From assembly GCA_017645645.1 (NCBI GenBank), contig JAGCOB010000023.1, forward strand, positions 34,354-98,353: a stretch of DNA of 64,000 nt. The letters are read 5' to 3'. The notes under the pieces were generated by a model. It was not told where the DNA came from. It did no database searches and was given only the letters and a program-made list of their open reading frames with translations. The translations under genes and the position numbers were made by a program. This document shows positions 8,607-16,914 of the stretch, piece by piece. Source of the stretch: Prevotella sp. (GTDB lineage: Bacteria > Bacteroidota > Bacteroidia > Bacteroidales > Bacteroidaceae). The stretch's first letter is position 1. The number at the start of each line of letters is the position of its first letter.

Positions 8607-10068
8607 GATCAAATTTTCTGTTCTTCTTAAAGGGTTTCTTATAGTCGCGAGGGTTCTTGGAATTCCGCGAGCCTTTAGAATTTCTAGAAAATCTGGAATC
8701 TCTAGAATCCCTGACATCTCTAGAATCCCTGGCATCTCTTGGCTCTTTAGGCTTTCTCGGTTCTTTCTTTTCCAAAGAATGGAATTTAAATGTCCGGATG
8801 TCAGCTTCCTCGTTCTCTTCCTGTTCCTCTAATCGTTTCTTGAATTCACGATTTTGTTTGAAGCGACGTTTCTCCGCCATCTGTATTTTTTCCTCCTCTG
8901 TCTTGACAACACCCCCTTCGGCACGGAAATCTTTCATCCTTCCGTCGAAAATCTGGTATTTGCGGAATTCACATTCCAAACTTCCATTAAATACCGGTAT
9001 CTTGATGGAAGGCTTCAGTCCGATTTGGTCAAAACACTCCTCCCGATAACTGAGAATCCATGCGTCATTGTTCATGAATTGATGTTTCAGGCGTTCCCCA
9101 ATCATCTTGTAGGTTCCTAATAGGTCAGGAGTAGAGATACGCTCACCATAAGGAGGATTCATAACAATGATACTTCTCTCTTTAGGTTGTGTAAAGTCCT
9201 TAAAATCCGCTTCTGCTACTGTGATATCGTTCGTCAGTCCTGCTGCACGGACATTGATGCGGGCAGTATTGGCTGCTTTGATATCTATATCGTAGCCGTA
9301 GATATGATGCTTGAAGTCCCGTTCCTGTGAATCGTCGTTATAGATTTCATCGAAAAGGTCCTTGTCAAAGTCCTTCCATTTCTCAAAGGCAAATTCTTTG
9401 CGGAAGAGCCCTGGTGCCATGTTGCGGGCAATCAGTGCTGCCTCAATCAGTAATGTACCGCTACCACACATCGGATCAATGAAGTCGGTATCTCCTTGCC
9501 ATCCTGTCATCAGGATCATGCCGGCTGCCAGAACTTCATTCAAGGGAGCTTCTACGGACTCTTGACGATAACCGCGACGATGCAGGGATTCGCCACTGGA
9601 ATCCAATGAAAGGGTACATTTGTCCTCTGCAATATGAATGTTCAGTTGGATATCCGGATTAGTGACGGAAATATTCGGACGCTTGCCCTTCTTCTCGCGG
9701 AACTGGTCGACAATGGCATCCTTTACTTTGTAGGCCACGAACTTAGAGTGGCGGAATTCCTCAGAGAAAACAACCGAGTCGACAGCAAACGTCGTATCGT
9801 TATCTAAGAATTCTGTCCAATCAATGGCTTTCACGCCTTCATAGACATCATCAGCAGAAAGAGCCTTGAAATGTTTGATAGGTTTTAAAATACGGATGGC
9901 GGTGTGTAACTGGAAATTGGCACGATACATCATCTCCTTATTACCTGTAAAGGAAACCATGCGGCGTCCTATTTGTACATTCTCTGCGCCCAGTTGCGTC
10001 AATTCTTTCGCCAAGACAGGCTCAAGTCCCATAAAGGTCTTGGCGATGAGTTCATAATTTTGTGTCAT
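8593..10068 (-). CDS. THUMP-domain class I SAM-dependent rRNA methyltransferase (RlmL-like)
   Basis: 491 residues from ATG 10068 (MTQNYELIAKTFMGLEPVLAKEL). A THUMP domain (about 45-155) precedes a Rossmann methyltransferase with the FIDPMCGSGTLLIEAALIA SAM loop and the catalytic NPPYGER motif. This is the layout of the N-terminal half of RlmL, which makes m2G2445 in 23S rRNA; site specificity is inference. The last 110 residues are charged and low complexity, ending in RDSRDVRDSRDSRFSRNS-type repeats and a KKPFKKNRKF tail, likely disordered RNA-binding. A good promoter (10117-10087) stands 18 bp upstream, supporting the start and not the earlier in-frame codon at 10116. Confidence 0.9.
   Translation of the reverse strand: MTQNYELIAKTFMGLEPVLAKELTQLGAENVQIGRRMVSFTGNKEMMYRANFQLHTAIRILKPIKHFKALSADDVYEGVKAIDWTEFLDNDTTFAVDSVVFSEEFRHSKFVAYKVKDAIVDQFREKKGKRPNISVTNPDIQLNIHIAEDKCTLSLDSSGESLHRRGYRQESVEAPLNEVLAAGMILMTGWQGDTDFIDPMCGSGTLLIEAALIARNMAPGLFRKEFAFEKWKDFDKDLFDEIYNDDSQERDFKHHIYGYDIDIKAANTARINVRAAGLTNDITVAEADFKDFTQPKERSIIVMNPPYGERISTPDLLGTYKMIGERLKHQFMNNDAWILSYREECFDQIGLKPSIKIPVFNGSLECEFRKYQIFDGRMKDFRAEGGVVKTEEEKIQMAEKRRFKQNREFKKRLEEQEENEEADIRTFKFHSLEKKEPRKPKEPRDARDSRDVRDSRDSRFSRNSKGSRNSKNPRDYKKPFKKNRKFDHDEE
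8660..8760. repeat. Low-complexity coding repeat in the RlmL-like C-terminus
   Basis: Two 18-bp units (8699-8716 and 8717-8734) differ by one base and are flanked by more decayed copies carrying CTAGAAT. On the coding strand they give a six-residue RDSRDV/RDSRDA period. Confidence 0.75.
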
Positions 10069-10086
10069 AATAATATAAATATGGTG

Positions 10087-10117
10087 CAAAGATAGTAGAA
10101 AGTATACGAAAAACAAA
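10087..10117 (-). promoter_or_regulatory. Promoter of the RlmL-like gene
   Basis: Minus strand: TTTG (10117-10114), 19-bp spacer, TATCTTTG (10094-10087). The start codon lies 18 bp beyond. Confidence 0.7.
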
Positions 10118-10157
10118 GAAAAAGCTCAAATTTCTTTATTATTCTAAAACTTTTGTG

Positions 10158-10165
10158 TAATTTTG
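10158..10165 (+). promoter_or_regulatory. -7 element upstream of the PAS histidine kinase
   Basis: TAATTTTG, with a one-mismatch -33 element (TTTA, 10135-10138) 19 bp upstream. Transcription should start near 10171, which rules out the TTG at 10163 as start codon. Confidence 0.5.
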
Positions 10166-10240
10166 TCACCAAATTGTAATAGTGCTTCTGTTGCGATGAT
10201 AAATATATCGAATACACTAATAATTAGTATCAATTCCTTC

Positions 10241-11455
10241 ATGAGGATTGACATATTGATATGGGTAGTGGGTATTCCTGTTGTTATCGCATTTGCCATT
10301 CTTCTTTTTTACCAGTTGAAGCGTCACCGCTTTTTAAAGGAGGAATTGGTACAGCTGACGAAAATCAAACAGCATAATATTGAATATGAGTTAGTATTGA
10401 AATCCATGTGTTTATCGACATGGCGGTACGAAGTGCCCTCAGCAACTTTTACATTAGAAAGTGACTATCGAAAAGAAACGGATAGTCTCCTGTTTGAAAA
10501 AGGAACCTCATTAGATGTCTTGTATAAAAACATGAAGCATCCCTATCTACAGGAATTTAAAGGACTTTTGGCGGATATATTGGAAGGGCGCAAAGACGAG
10601 GTGCATATTCAATATCAGATAGGATTGCCGAATAGTGATAAGGTTTATTGGTCTGAAATCTTTGCCACTGTAGACAAACGCAACATGAACGGCAAACCAT
10701 TAACAATAGTGGGAACTACCAGACGTATTGATGAACAGAAGAAATTGGAGACGGAATTGATGGAGGCCCGTAATCGTGCAGAGGAGAGTGACCGGCTGAA
10801 ATCTGCATTCCTGGCAAACATCACCCATGAAGTACGTACTCCTCTGAATGCAATTGTAGGTTTCAGTGATGTTCTTCCTATGGTACAGAGTGATGAAGAA
10901 CGAAATGAGTTGATTAAGTTGATAAAACAGAACAATGCCCATTTGCTGAGGCTATTTGATGATATGTTGAATATCTCCAAATTGGAGGCAGGAAATAGTG
11001 GCCATATTGTTAAGGAAGATGTTGAGTTATTACCCTTGTTCCGGGAGATGGTTGACAAGTACTTACCGTTATGTGTAGAAAAAGGACTGGAAGTCTTTGT
11101 GGAAGAATCTTCAGAAAAAGAAACCATTAAGACAGACCGCGATCGTCTGAAGGAAATTCTGAATCAATATATGAATAATGCGGTAAAATTTACAGATTCA
11201 GGCAGCATCAGTATAGGTTGTGAGAGACTGGCTTCAACGATCAGGATATGGGTCAGCGATACAGGGAAGGGTATCCCGGAAGATAAATGTAATGAACATC
11301 TCTTTGAACGGTTTGTTAAAGTAGATGATTTTGTGGCAGGAACAGGTCTTGGACTGAGTATTTGCCGGAGTCTTGCTAATACTCTGGGAGGCATTGTCGG
11401 AGTAGAGTCTGTATATGGGAAGGGCTCTACCTTCTGGGTTGATATTCCCTTATGA
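10241..11455 (+). CDS. Membrane-anchored PAS-type sensor histidine kinase
   Basis: 404 residues from ATG 10241 (MRIDILIW), one N-terminal membrane helix followed by KRHRF. ATG 10196 in the same frame is possible. A PAS-like sensor (about residues 40-155) leads to a HisKA domain with ITHEVRTPLNAIVGF (phosphoacceptor histidine) and a HATPase domain with the N-box, DTGKGIPEDK (G1) and GTGLGLSICRSL (G2), all intact. It autophosphorylates and passes phosphate to an unknown regulator. The nearest candidate partner is the LuxR-type regulator at 14942, but it is not adjacent. Confidence 0.92.
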   Translation: MRIDILIWVVGIPVVIAFAILLFYQLKRHRFLKEELVQLTKIKQHNIEYELVLKSMCLSTWRYEVPSATFTLESDYRKETDSLLFEKGTSLDVLYKNMKHPYLQEFKGLLADILEGRKDEVHIQYQIGLPNSDKVYWSEIFATVDKRNMNGKPLTIVGTTRRIDEQKKLETELMEARNRAEESDRLKSAFLANITHEVRTPLNAIVGFSDVLPMVQSDEERNELIKLIKQNNAHLLRLFDDMLNISKLEAGNSGHIVKEDVELLPLFREMVDKYLPLCVEKGLEVFVEESSEKETIKTDRDRLKEILNQYMNNAVKFTDSGSISIGCERLASTIRIWVSDTGKGIPEDKCNEHLFERFVKVDDFVAGTGLGLSICRSLANTLGGIVGVESVYGKGSTFWVDIPL

Positions 11456-11468
11456 AAGATTAAAAGGA

Positions 11469-14036
11469 ATGATGAGTAAAATAGCCATAACCTTGATGTT
11501 TTGGTTGCTCTGTCTCTCTGTTCAGGCACAGCAGTTGATTTCCGGCGTGATTAAAGATGCGGAGACAAAACAGGCGATACCATCTGTGACGGTGTCGTAT
11601 AAAGGTCATCGTATCGCTGTTGCCTCAGGTCTTGACGGACGTTATGTAATACAGAAGATGGTAGGTTGGAACATGACGTTCAGCGCCGTTGGATATGTGT
11701 CGCAGACAATAATGATAGAAGACCGTACTCCGGTAAAGATAGACATTCAGTTGCAACCTGATATGAAAAAGCTTCAGAATGTGGTTGTTAAATCGAAACG
11801 TCAGCGATATAGCCGCAAGAACAATCCTGCCGTGGAACTGATGCGTAAGGTGATAGAGCATAAGCGTTTGACGAATCTGTCGAATAAGGATTATTATCAG
11901 TATAACAAATACCAGAAACTCACATTGGCAGCTAATGATATCACACCGGAGAAATTGCAAAACTCCATTTTCCGTAAGAAGAAGTGGATCCTGGACCAGA
12001 TAGAGCCGTGTCCCTATAATAACAAATTGATATTGCCGATATCCGTAGACGAGACAGTAACGAAGAAACTCTATCGCCGTCATCCTCATAATGAGAAGAA
12101 TATCATCATGGGACAGAATTCCACGGGAATTGGTGATCTGTTCCAGACGGGTGACATCATGAATACGATGATGAAGGACATCTTTACGGATGTGAATATC
12201 TATGACGATCAGGTCAGATTGTTACAACGTCCTTTTACTTCACCCATTGGAAGAGGTGCTATAGGCTTCTATCGTTTTTACATAGAAGATACGGTGCAAG
12301 TTGACCGTGACAGTTGTATCCACTTGCATTTCCTGCCGAATAACATGCAGGATTTTGGTTTCAGGGGTGATATCTATATCCTGAAAGATTCCAGTTATCA
12401 GGTGAAACGCTGCGACTTGTCCATCCCCCGGCAAAGTGATGTCAACTTTGTTGAGAATCTCCGAATCAATCAGGAGTTTGTGATGTTGCCCACGGGAGAA
12501 TGGGTGTTGTCGGTAGATGACATGATTGTGGAGATAGAGATTCTTAGTTTCCTGCAAAAAGCCATTGTCGTCAGGAATACCCGTCTGACGGACTATGCTT
12601 TCGACGAGCTTCCTGATCAGGTGTTTAAAGGGAAACGGGATGTCAGGGAAGCGGATGCGCTGTCGCATAGTGATCTGTTTTGGGTGCAATACCGTCAGGT
12701 GGAACTTACCAAAGGTGAGAGCGGTATGAAGGAATTTGTCGAGAGTTTTAAGAAGATGAAGGGCTTTAAGTATGTGATGATCGGCATGAAAGCCTTGATA
12801 GAAAACTATATTGAGACAGGTAATCCGTCCAAAGTGGATATAGGACCTGTCAATACAATGATATCCAAGAACTTTGTCGATGGATTCCGTACCCGTTTCA
12901 GTGCGCAGACAACGGCTAACCTGAATAAACACTGGTTTTTCTCTGGTTATGTGGCACGTGGATGGAAATCGAAGAAGAACTATTATAAGGGGGAGGTGAC
13001 TTATTCTTTTAATGAGAAAGAGTATCTGCCCCGTGAATTCCCTAAGCGTACGCTGACTTTTACCTCTACCTATGATGTGGCCTCTCCTTCGGATAAGTTC
13101 TTGCAAACGGATAAGGATAATGTTTTCACGGCCTTTAAGTGGAGTAAGGTGAAGGCGATGATGTTCTATAACCGTCAACAACTCTCTTTTGAATGGGAGG
13201 AGAAAATCGGCTTAAAGACGATTGTCAGTTTGAAGACCGAAGAGAATGAGGCTTGTGGAGATATTTACTTTACACCGATGAATGTGTATTCACCATGGAA
13301 TTCCATGACGGAGTCTCCTCGTCCTTCTTGTAAGTTCCGTACGACGGAGTTCCGCGCAGAACTGGAATATAGCCCAGGTACTACATATATTAATACAAAA
13401 CAGCGCCGCCGGAAGGTAAATCGGGATGCCCCTATATTCAATCTGAGTCATGCCTTTGGTATCAAGGGTTTTCTGGGAAGCGACTATAACTATAATTATA
13501 GTGAGTTGAGTGTCACTCAGCGAATTTGGTTAAACAGTTGGGGAAAGATTGATATGTATGTGAAGGGTGGCATCCAATGGAATCAAGTACCATATCCGCT
13601 ACTCTGTATGCCCGAGGCAAATTTGTCATATATTCTTCAGAAGAATATGTTCAGTCTGGTGGATAATATGGAGTTCCTGAACGACCGCTTTGTCACCGCT
13701 ATTTTTGCATGGGATATGAATGGCAAACTCTTCAACCGCATCCCTTTGTTAAAGAAATTGAAGTGGCGTGAGTATATTGGTGTGAAAATGCTATGGGGAG
13801 GGTTGTCAGACAAGAATAATCCTTTTTTGCCGCAGAATGCGGAAAGTCCGATATTGATGGCATTCCCGGAGTTCTCACATGTAATGGACTCGAAACGTCC
13901 TTATTGGGAGGTGTCAGTCGGTATTCATAATATCTTCAAGTTTATTCATGTGGAGTACGTGCGGCGACTGAATTATAACGACTATCCAACGGCTCATAAG
14001 CGTGGTATCCGGATGACGTTACATTTCACGTTCTGA
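11469..14036 (+). CDS. DUF5686 protein with N-terminal carboxypeptidase-regulatory-like domain
   Basis: About 855 residues starting at MMSKIAITLMFWLL (signal peptide to SVQAQ); an AAAGGA ribosome site precedes the ATG and the start lies 13 bp after the kinase stop. A CarboxypepD_reg-like beta-sandwich (ISGVIKDAETKQAIPSVTV, about 22-105) is followed by the long DUF5686 region with many alternating polar/hydrophobic strands and a C-terminal RGIRMTLHFTF strand, which suggests an outer-membrane barrel. No TonB box or plug is evident, so this is not a SusC protein. Function is unknown; location in the outer membrane is inference. Confidence 0.85.
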   Translation: MMSKIAITLMFWLLCLSVQAQQLISGVIKDAETKQAIPSVTVSYKGHRIAVASGLDGRYVIQKMVGWNMTFSAVGYVSQTIMIEDRTPVKIDIQLQPDMKKLQNVVVKSKRQRYSRKNNPAVELMRKVIEHKRLTNLSNKDYYQYNKYQKLTLAANDITPEKLQNSIFRKKKWILDQIEPCPYNNKLILPISVDETVTKKLYRRHPHNEKNIIMGQNSTGIGDLFQTGDIMNTMMKDIFTDVNIYDDQVRLLQRPFTSPIGRGAIGFYRFYIEDTVQVDRDSCIHLHFLPNNMQDFGFRGDIYILKDSSYQVKRCDLSIPRQSDVNFVENLRINQEFVMLPTGEWVLSVDDMIVEIEILSFLQKAIVVRNTRLTDYAFDELPDQVFKGKRDVREADALSHSDLFWVQYRQVELTKGESGMKEFVESFKKMKGFKYVMIGMKALIENYIETGNPSKVDIGPVNTMISKNFVDGFRTRFSAQTTANLNKHWFFSGYVARGWKSKKNYYKGEVTYSFNEKEYLPREFPKRTLTFTSTYDVASPSDKFLQTDKDNVFTAFKWSKVKAMMFYNRQQLSFEWEEKIGLKTIVSLKTEENEACGDIYFTPMNVYSPWNSMTESPRPSCKFRTTEFRAELEYSPGTTYINTKQRRRKVNRDAPIFNLSHAFGIKGFLGSDYNYNYSELSVTQRIWLNSWGKIDMYVKGGIQWNQVPYPLLCMPEANLSYILQKNMFSLVDNMEFLNDRFVTAIFAWDMNGKLFNRIPLLKKLKWREYIGVKMLWGGLSDKNNPFLPQNAESPILMAFPEFSHVMDSKRPYWEVSVGIHNIFKFIHVEYVRRLNYNDYPTAHKRGIRMTLHFTF

Positions 14037-14113
14037 TTTTTTTATCTGTCTTGCAACTTTTTCATCCTTTATTCCGTCTAACAGGCAGAAATCATTTAAA
14101 AAGGAATAGAAAT

Positions 14114-14860
14114 ATGAAAAAGTTGTTTGTATTATTAGTGGCAGTTCTCGCTATTTCGTTCAGTGCTCACCTTTATGCCTTTGCCGGTAATGACAAAGCA
14201 GAGGAAAACCGCCCGTTAAAAGGCTTTGAACGTATCCGACTGTTAGGCTCTCCTGACATAAAGTACGCACAGGGTAAGACATGGTCTGTCCGTGTGAAAG
14301 CCCCTAAGAATGAGATGAAGAAAGTAGTGACCCGTGTGGAGGGTAATTGCTTGGTTGTCAGCATGCAAGGTAATAACACGTTCAGTTTCCGCCCCATGAA
14401 GGACAATGGTGTTACTGTCTATGTCACCTCTCCTGATCTGGTCGGTGTGGAGGTGAATGGCTCTGGTGATTTCGAGAGTAAGGGACCTGTAGACACGGAT
14501 AATCTGGATATCAAGTTGAAAGGCTCGGGTGATATTGTTTTCTATGATGTGATCTGTGACCGTATCAAGACCTCAGTGGTAGGCTCTGGAGATGTGGAAA
14601 TCAAGAATGTGACGACCCAGTATTCTTCAGTCGAACTGGTTGGCTCTGGCGATGTGAAGATGAGTCAGAAGAAGGTAAAACAAACCCAATTGGAATTGAA
14701 AGGCTCTGGTGATATCAAGGTGAATAATGACCAGTGTGGCACTGTTGACTGTCGGTTGATTGGCTCTGGTGACATCACGTTGACGGGCAGTGTCAAGAAA
14801 TTGAATCGGACAACCCGTGGGTCTGGTGATATAGAGACGACGGGGCTGACAATTAGGTGA
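14114..14860 (+). CDS. GIN domain (DUF2807) protein
   Basis: 248 residues from MKKLFVLL, with an AAGGAA ribosome site 8 bp before the ATG and a signal peptide (to about HLYAFAG). The head GIN domain (DUF2807) forms a right-handed beta-solenoid. In this copy seven GSGD motifs recur every 20-26 residues from about 118 to the C-terminus (GSGDFES, GSGDIVF, GSGDVEI, GSGDVKM, GSGDIKV, GSGDITL, GSGDIET), each one rung. A surface or periplasmic adhesin-like or scaffold role is possible but unproven. Confidence 0.88.
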   Translation: MKKLFVLLVAVLAISFSAHLYAFAGNDKAEENRPLKGFERIRLLGSPDIKYAQGKTWSVRVKAPKNEMKKVVTRVEGNCLVVSMQGNNTFSFRPMKDNGVTVYVTSPDLVGVEVNGSGDFESKGPVDTDNLDIKLKGSGDIVFYDVICDRIKTSVVGSGDVEIKNVTTQYSSVELVGSGDVKMSQKKVKQTQLELKGSGDIKVNNDQCGTVDCRLIGSGDITLTGSVKKLNRTTRGSGDIETTGLTIR

Positions 14861-14883
14861 TATGATTAATTAATACATATATA

Positions 14884-14915
14884 TTTGGCTTTCTTCCTGG
14901 AATTTTGTAATTTTG
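14884..14915 (+). promoter_or_regulatory. Promoter of the LuxR-type regulator
   Basis: TTTG (14884-14887), 20-bp spacer, TAATTTTG (14908-14915); ATG follows at 14942. Confidence 0.75.
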
Positions 14916-14941
14916 CCTGCGCAAAATGATACGAGAAGAAT

Positions 14942-15583
14942 ATGTATGTGGTATTAGCAGACAACCAGGATATTACTAGGGCAGGTATGATGTATGTCTG
15001 TCAGCAAATGGAACAGGTAGAAATGCACCGTGCGGAGGATAAGACAGAATTGATTGAACAATTGAGAAACCATCCTGATGCAGTGGTCGTGTTGGACTAC
15101 ACACTTTTCGATATCAATGATGTGGAGGAGATAGAAATCTTGTATCAGCGTTTTCCCCAAGTACAGTGGATTTTCTTTAGTGTCGACCTCTCTGGTGACT
15201 TTGTCCGCAGGGTGATAGCCATCGCCCCGCGGTTTAGTATTCTGTTGAAAGAGTCGCCCATACAGGAGATCCGCGAGTGCCTGTTGTATGGCCAGCGGCA
15301 TCAGCGGTATATCTGTCAGCGGATGACGGAATTGCTGTTAGCACCTCAACCGGTCAGTGCAGAGGAAGATGTAAAACTGACTCCCACGGAGATGGAAATC
15401 CTGAAAGACATTGCTTTGGGACAGACGACAAAGGAAATTGCTGAACGACGCTTCTCCAGTTTTCATACCGTGAACACCCACAGGAAGAATATTTTCAGAA
15501 AACTAGGTGTCAATAATGTACATGAGGCGACCAAATATGCCCTTCGTGCTGGACTTGTTGACTCTGCGGAATACTATATTTGA
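14942..15583 (+). CDS. LuxR/NarL-family response regulator
   Basis: 213 residues. The N-terminal receiver domain has the aspartate in VVVLDYTLFD (about residue 52) and the lysine in LLKESP. One of the usual two acidic residues near the N-terminus is replaced (ADNQD). The C-terminal LuxR helix-turn-helix is complete (LTPTEMEILKDIALGQTTKEIA, then HTVNTHRKNIFRKLGV). It has its own promoter and is followed by a hairpin terminator, so it is monocistronic. The cognate kinase is not evident. Confidence 0.9.
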   Translation: MYVVLADNQDITRAGMMYVCQQMEQVEMHRAEDKTELIEQLRNHPDAVVVLDYTLFDINDVEEIEILYQRFPQVQWIFFSVDLSGDFVRRVIAIAPRFSILLKESPIQEIRECLLYGQRHQRYICQRMTELLLAPQPVSAEEDVKLTPTEMEILKDIALGQTTKEIAERRFSSFHTVNTHRKNIFRKLGVNNVHEATKYALRAGLVDSAEYYI

Positions 15584-15604
15584 TGTTCGCTGGGAATAAA
15601 AAAA

Positions 15605-15632
15605 GTAGGAATTGTCTCACGACAACTCCTAC
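15605..15632 (+). terminator. Hairpin terminator after the LuxR-type regulator
   Basis: GTAGGA-A-TTGTC pairs with GACAA-C-TCCTAC around a TCAC loop, one internal mismatch. No clear U-tract follows, so efficiency is uncertain. Confidence 0.6.
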
Positions 15633-15747
15633 CTTCATTCTAACTAACTTATTATCAACTATTCATTACTCATTCTGAATTTCGTTGCAAAAATAAGAAG
15701 ATTTTTCCATATTTTGATCAAGAAATGGCGAAAAAACTCCGTAAACG

Positions 15748-15779
15748 TTTGCGTAATTGAAGAAATTTGTCTATTTTTG
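15748..15779 (+). promoter_or_regulatory. Promoter of the LacI-type regulator, leaderless arrangement
   Basis: TTTG (15748-15751), 20-bp spacer, TATTTTTG (15772-15779). The ATG begins only 6 nt later at 15786, so the predicted transcription start coincides with the start codon. Confidence 0.7.
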
Positions 15780-15785
15780 CACTTG

Positions 15786-16814
15786 ATGAATAATAAAAAG
15801 CAACATAGGACATCCTTGAAAGACCTGGCAAAAGAACTGAATGTTAGTATAGCAACAGTCAGTCGTGCCTTACGAAACTCCACTGAAATAGGTGAAGAAA
15901 TGCAGAAACGTGTAAAAGAATTGGCAAAGAAGATGAATTATCGTCCTAATCCTTTTGCACAGAGCCTGCGTAAAGAAGCACCAAAGGTAATTGGGGTGGT
16001 TGTGCCCAATCTGGTCACTCACTATTATGCTGCCGTTCTTGACGGTATAGAGGAGGAAGCCAGAAGAGTAGGCTATAGTGTCATCAGCGCCAACAGCCAT
16101 GAGAGTTTTGAGGATGAGGCTCATGTCATCGACAATTTTATTAGTCTTCACGTAGAAGGTATTATTGCCTGTCTGGCTCAGACGACAACAGACTATAGTC
16201 ATTTTGAGGAACTCTCAGCAATGGGAATCCCTTTGGTGTTCTTCGGACGTACTTGTCTTTCTGACCGTTTCTCCAGCGTGACGGCAAATGGAGATGAAGC
16301 AGCCCAGATGGCTACCCAGCACCTGATAGATACAGGTAGTCGTCGTATCGCTTTTATAGGAGGTCCTAATCATCTGGATATGGTGCAGCGCCGTAAGCAT
16401 GGCTATTTGGAGGCATTACGCGAAAACCGTATCCCTATTGAACGCGAACTGGTAATGTGTGATAAAATCGACTATAATATCGCCATGAGGGCTACGGAGC
16501 GCTTGCTGAAAAGTCCTAATCGTCCAGATGCCATTCTTGCATTTAACGATATCATTACTTTTGCTGCTTTTACGTCCATAAAACAGCTAGGGCTCAGGAT
16601 TCCGGAAGATGTGGCGCTGATTGGTTTTACGGATGATGCCCATGCAGCCTATGTGACTCCCCGCTTGTCTGCCATTGAGGACCAGTCCCGTTTAATGGGA
16701 ATCACGGCTTGTAAGATGTTACTCAGTAATATCAAAGGGGATACGAAAGTGTATAAGAAAATTGTTCCTCAGCAACTGGTGATTCGCGAGACATCTGCCA
16801 AAAACAAAAAGTAG
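15786..16814 (+). CDS. LacI family transcriptional regulator
   Basis: 342 residues from MNNKKQHRTSLKDLAKELNV. The N-terminal helix-turn-helix and hinge (VSIATVSRALRNS, then YRPNPFAQSLR) is canonical LacI, and the rest is a periplasmic-binding-protein-like sugar sensor (VIGVVVPNLVTHYYA, DAILAFNDIITFA, IGFTDD). The upstream in-frame codons to 15714 lie before the promoter and are not used. It most likely senses a sugar and controls the neighbouring propeller sensor/GH31 genes, which is inferred from position. Confidence 0.93.
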   Translation: MNNKKQHRTSLKDLAKELNVSIATVSRALRNSTEIGEEMQKRVKELAKKMNYRPNPFAQSLRKEAPKVIGVVVPNLVTHYYAAVLDGIEEEARRVGYSVISANSHESFEDEAHVIDNFISLHVEGIIACLAQTTTDYSHFEELSAMGIPLVFFGRTCLSDRFSSVTANGDEAAQMATQHLIDTGSRRIAFIGGPNHLDMVQRRKHGYLEALRENRIPIERELVMCDKIDYNIAMRATERLLKSPNRPDAILAFNDIITFAAFTSIKQLGLRIPEDVALIGFTDDAHAAYVTPRLSAIEDQSRLMGITACKMLLSNIKGDTKVYKKIVPQQLVIRETSAKNKK

Positions 16815-16851
16815 GGCTTCGTGTCAAGAAATTGAAAAAACAAGCGTTTTA

Positions 16852-16883
16852 TTTGGTGGTATGGTAAAAAAAGTGTATTTTTG
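16852..16883 (+). promoter_or_regulatory. Promoter of the propeller sensor gene
   Basis: TTTG (16852-16855), 20-bp spacer, TATTTTTG (16876-16883). ATG at 16915. Confidence 0.7.
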
Positions 16884-16914
16884 CAAATACTAACCCCAAA
16901 AACCGTTTTGACCA

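Noticed and set aside
8607-8735. N-terminal extension of the S9 peptidase
   Set aside because: It is read from the repeat-rich tail of the upstream gene; the signal peptide starts at 8606/8603.
10163-10240. TTG start for the PAS kinase
   Set aside because: It lies inside the -7 promoter element and so upstream of transcription.
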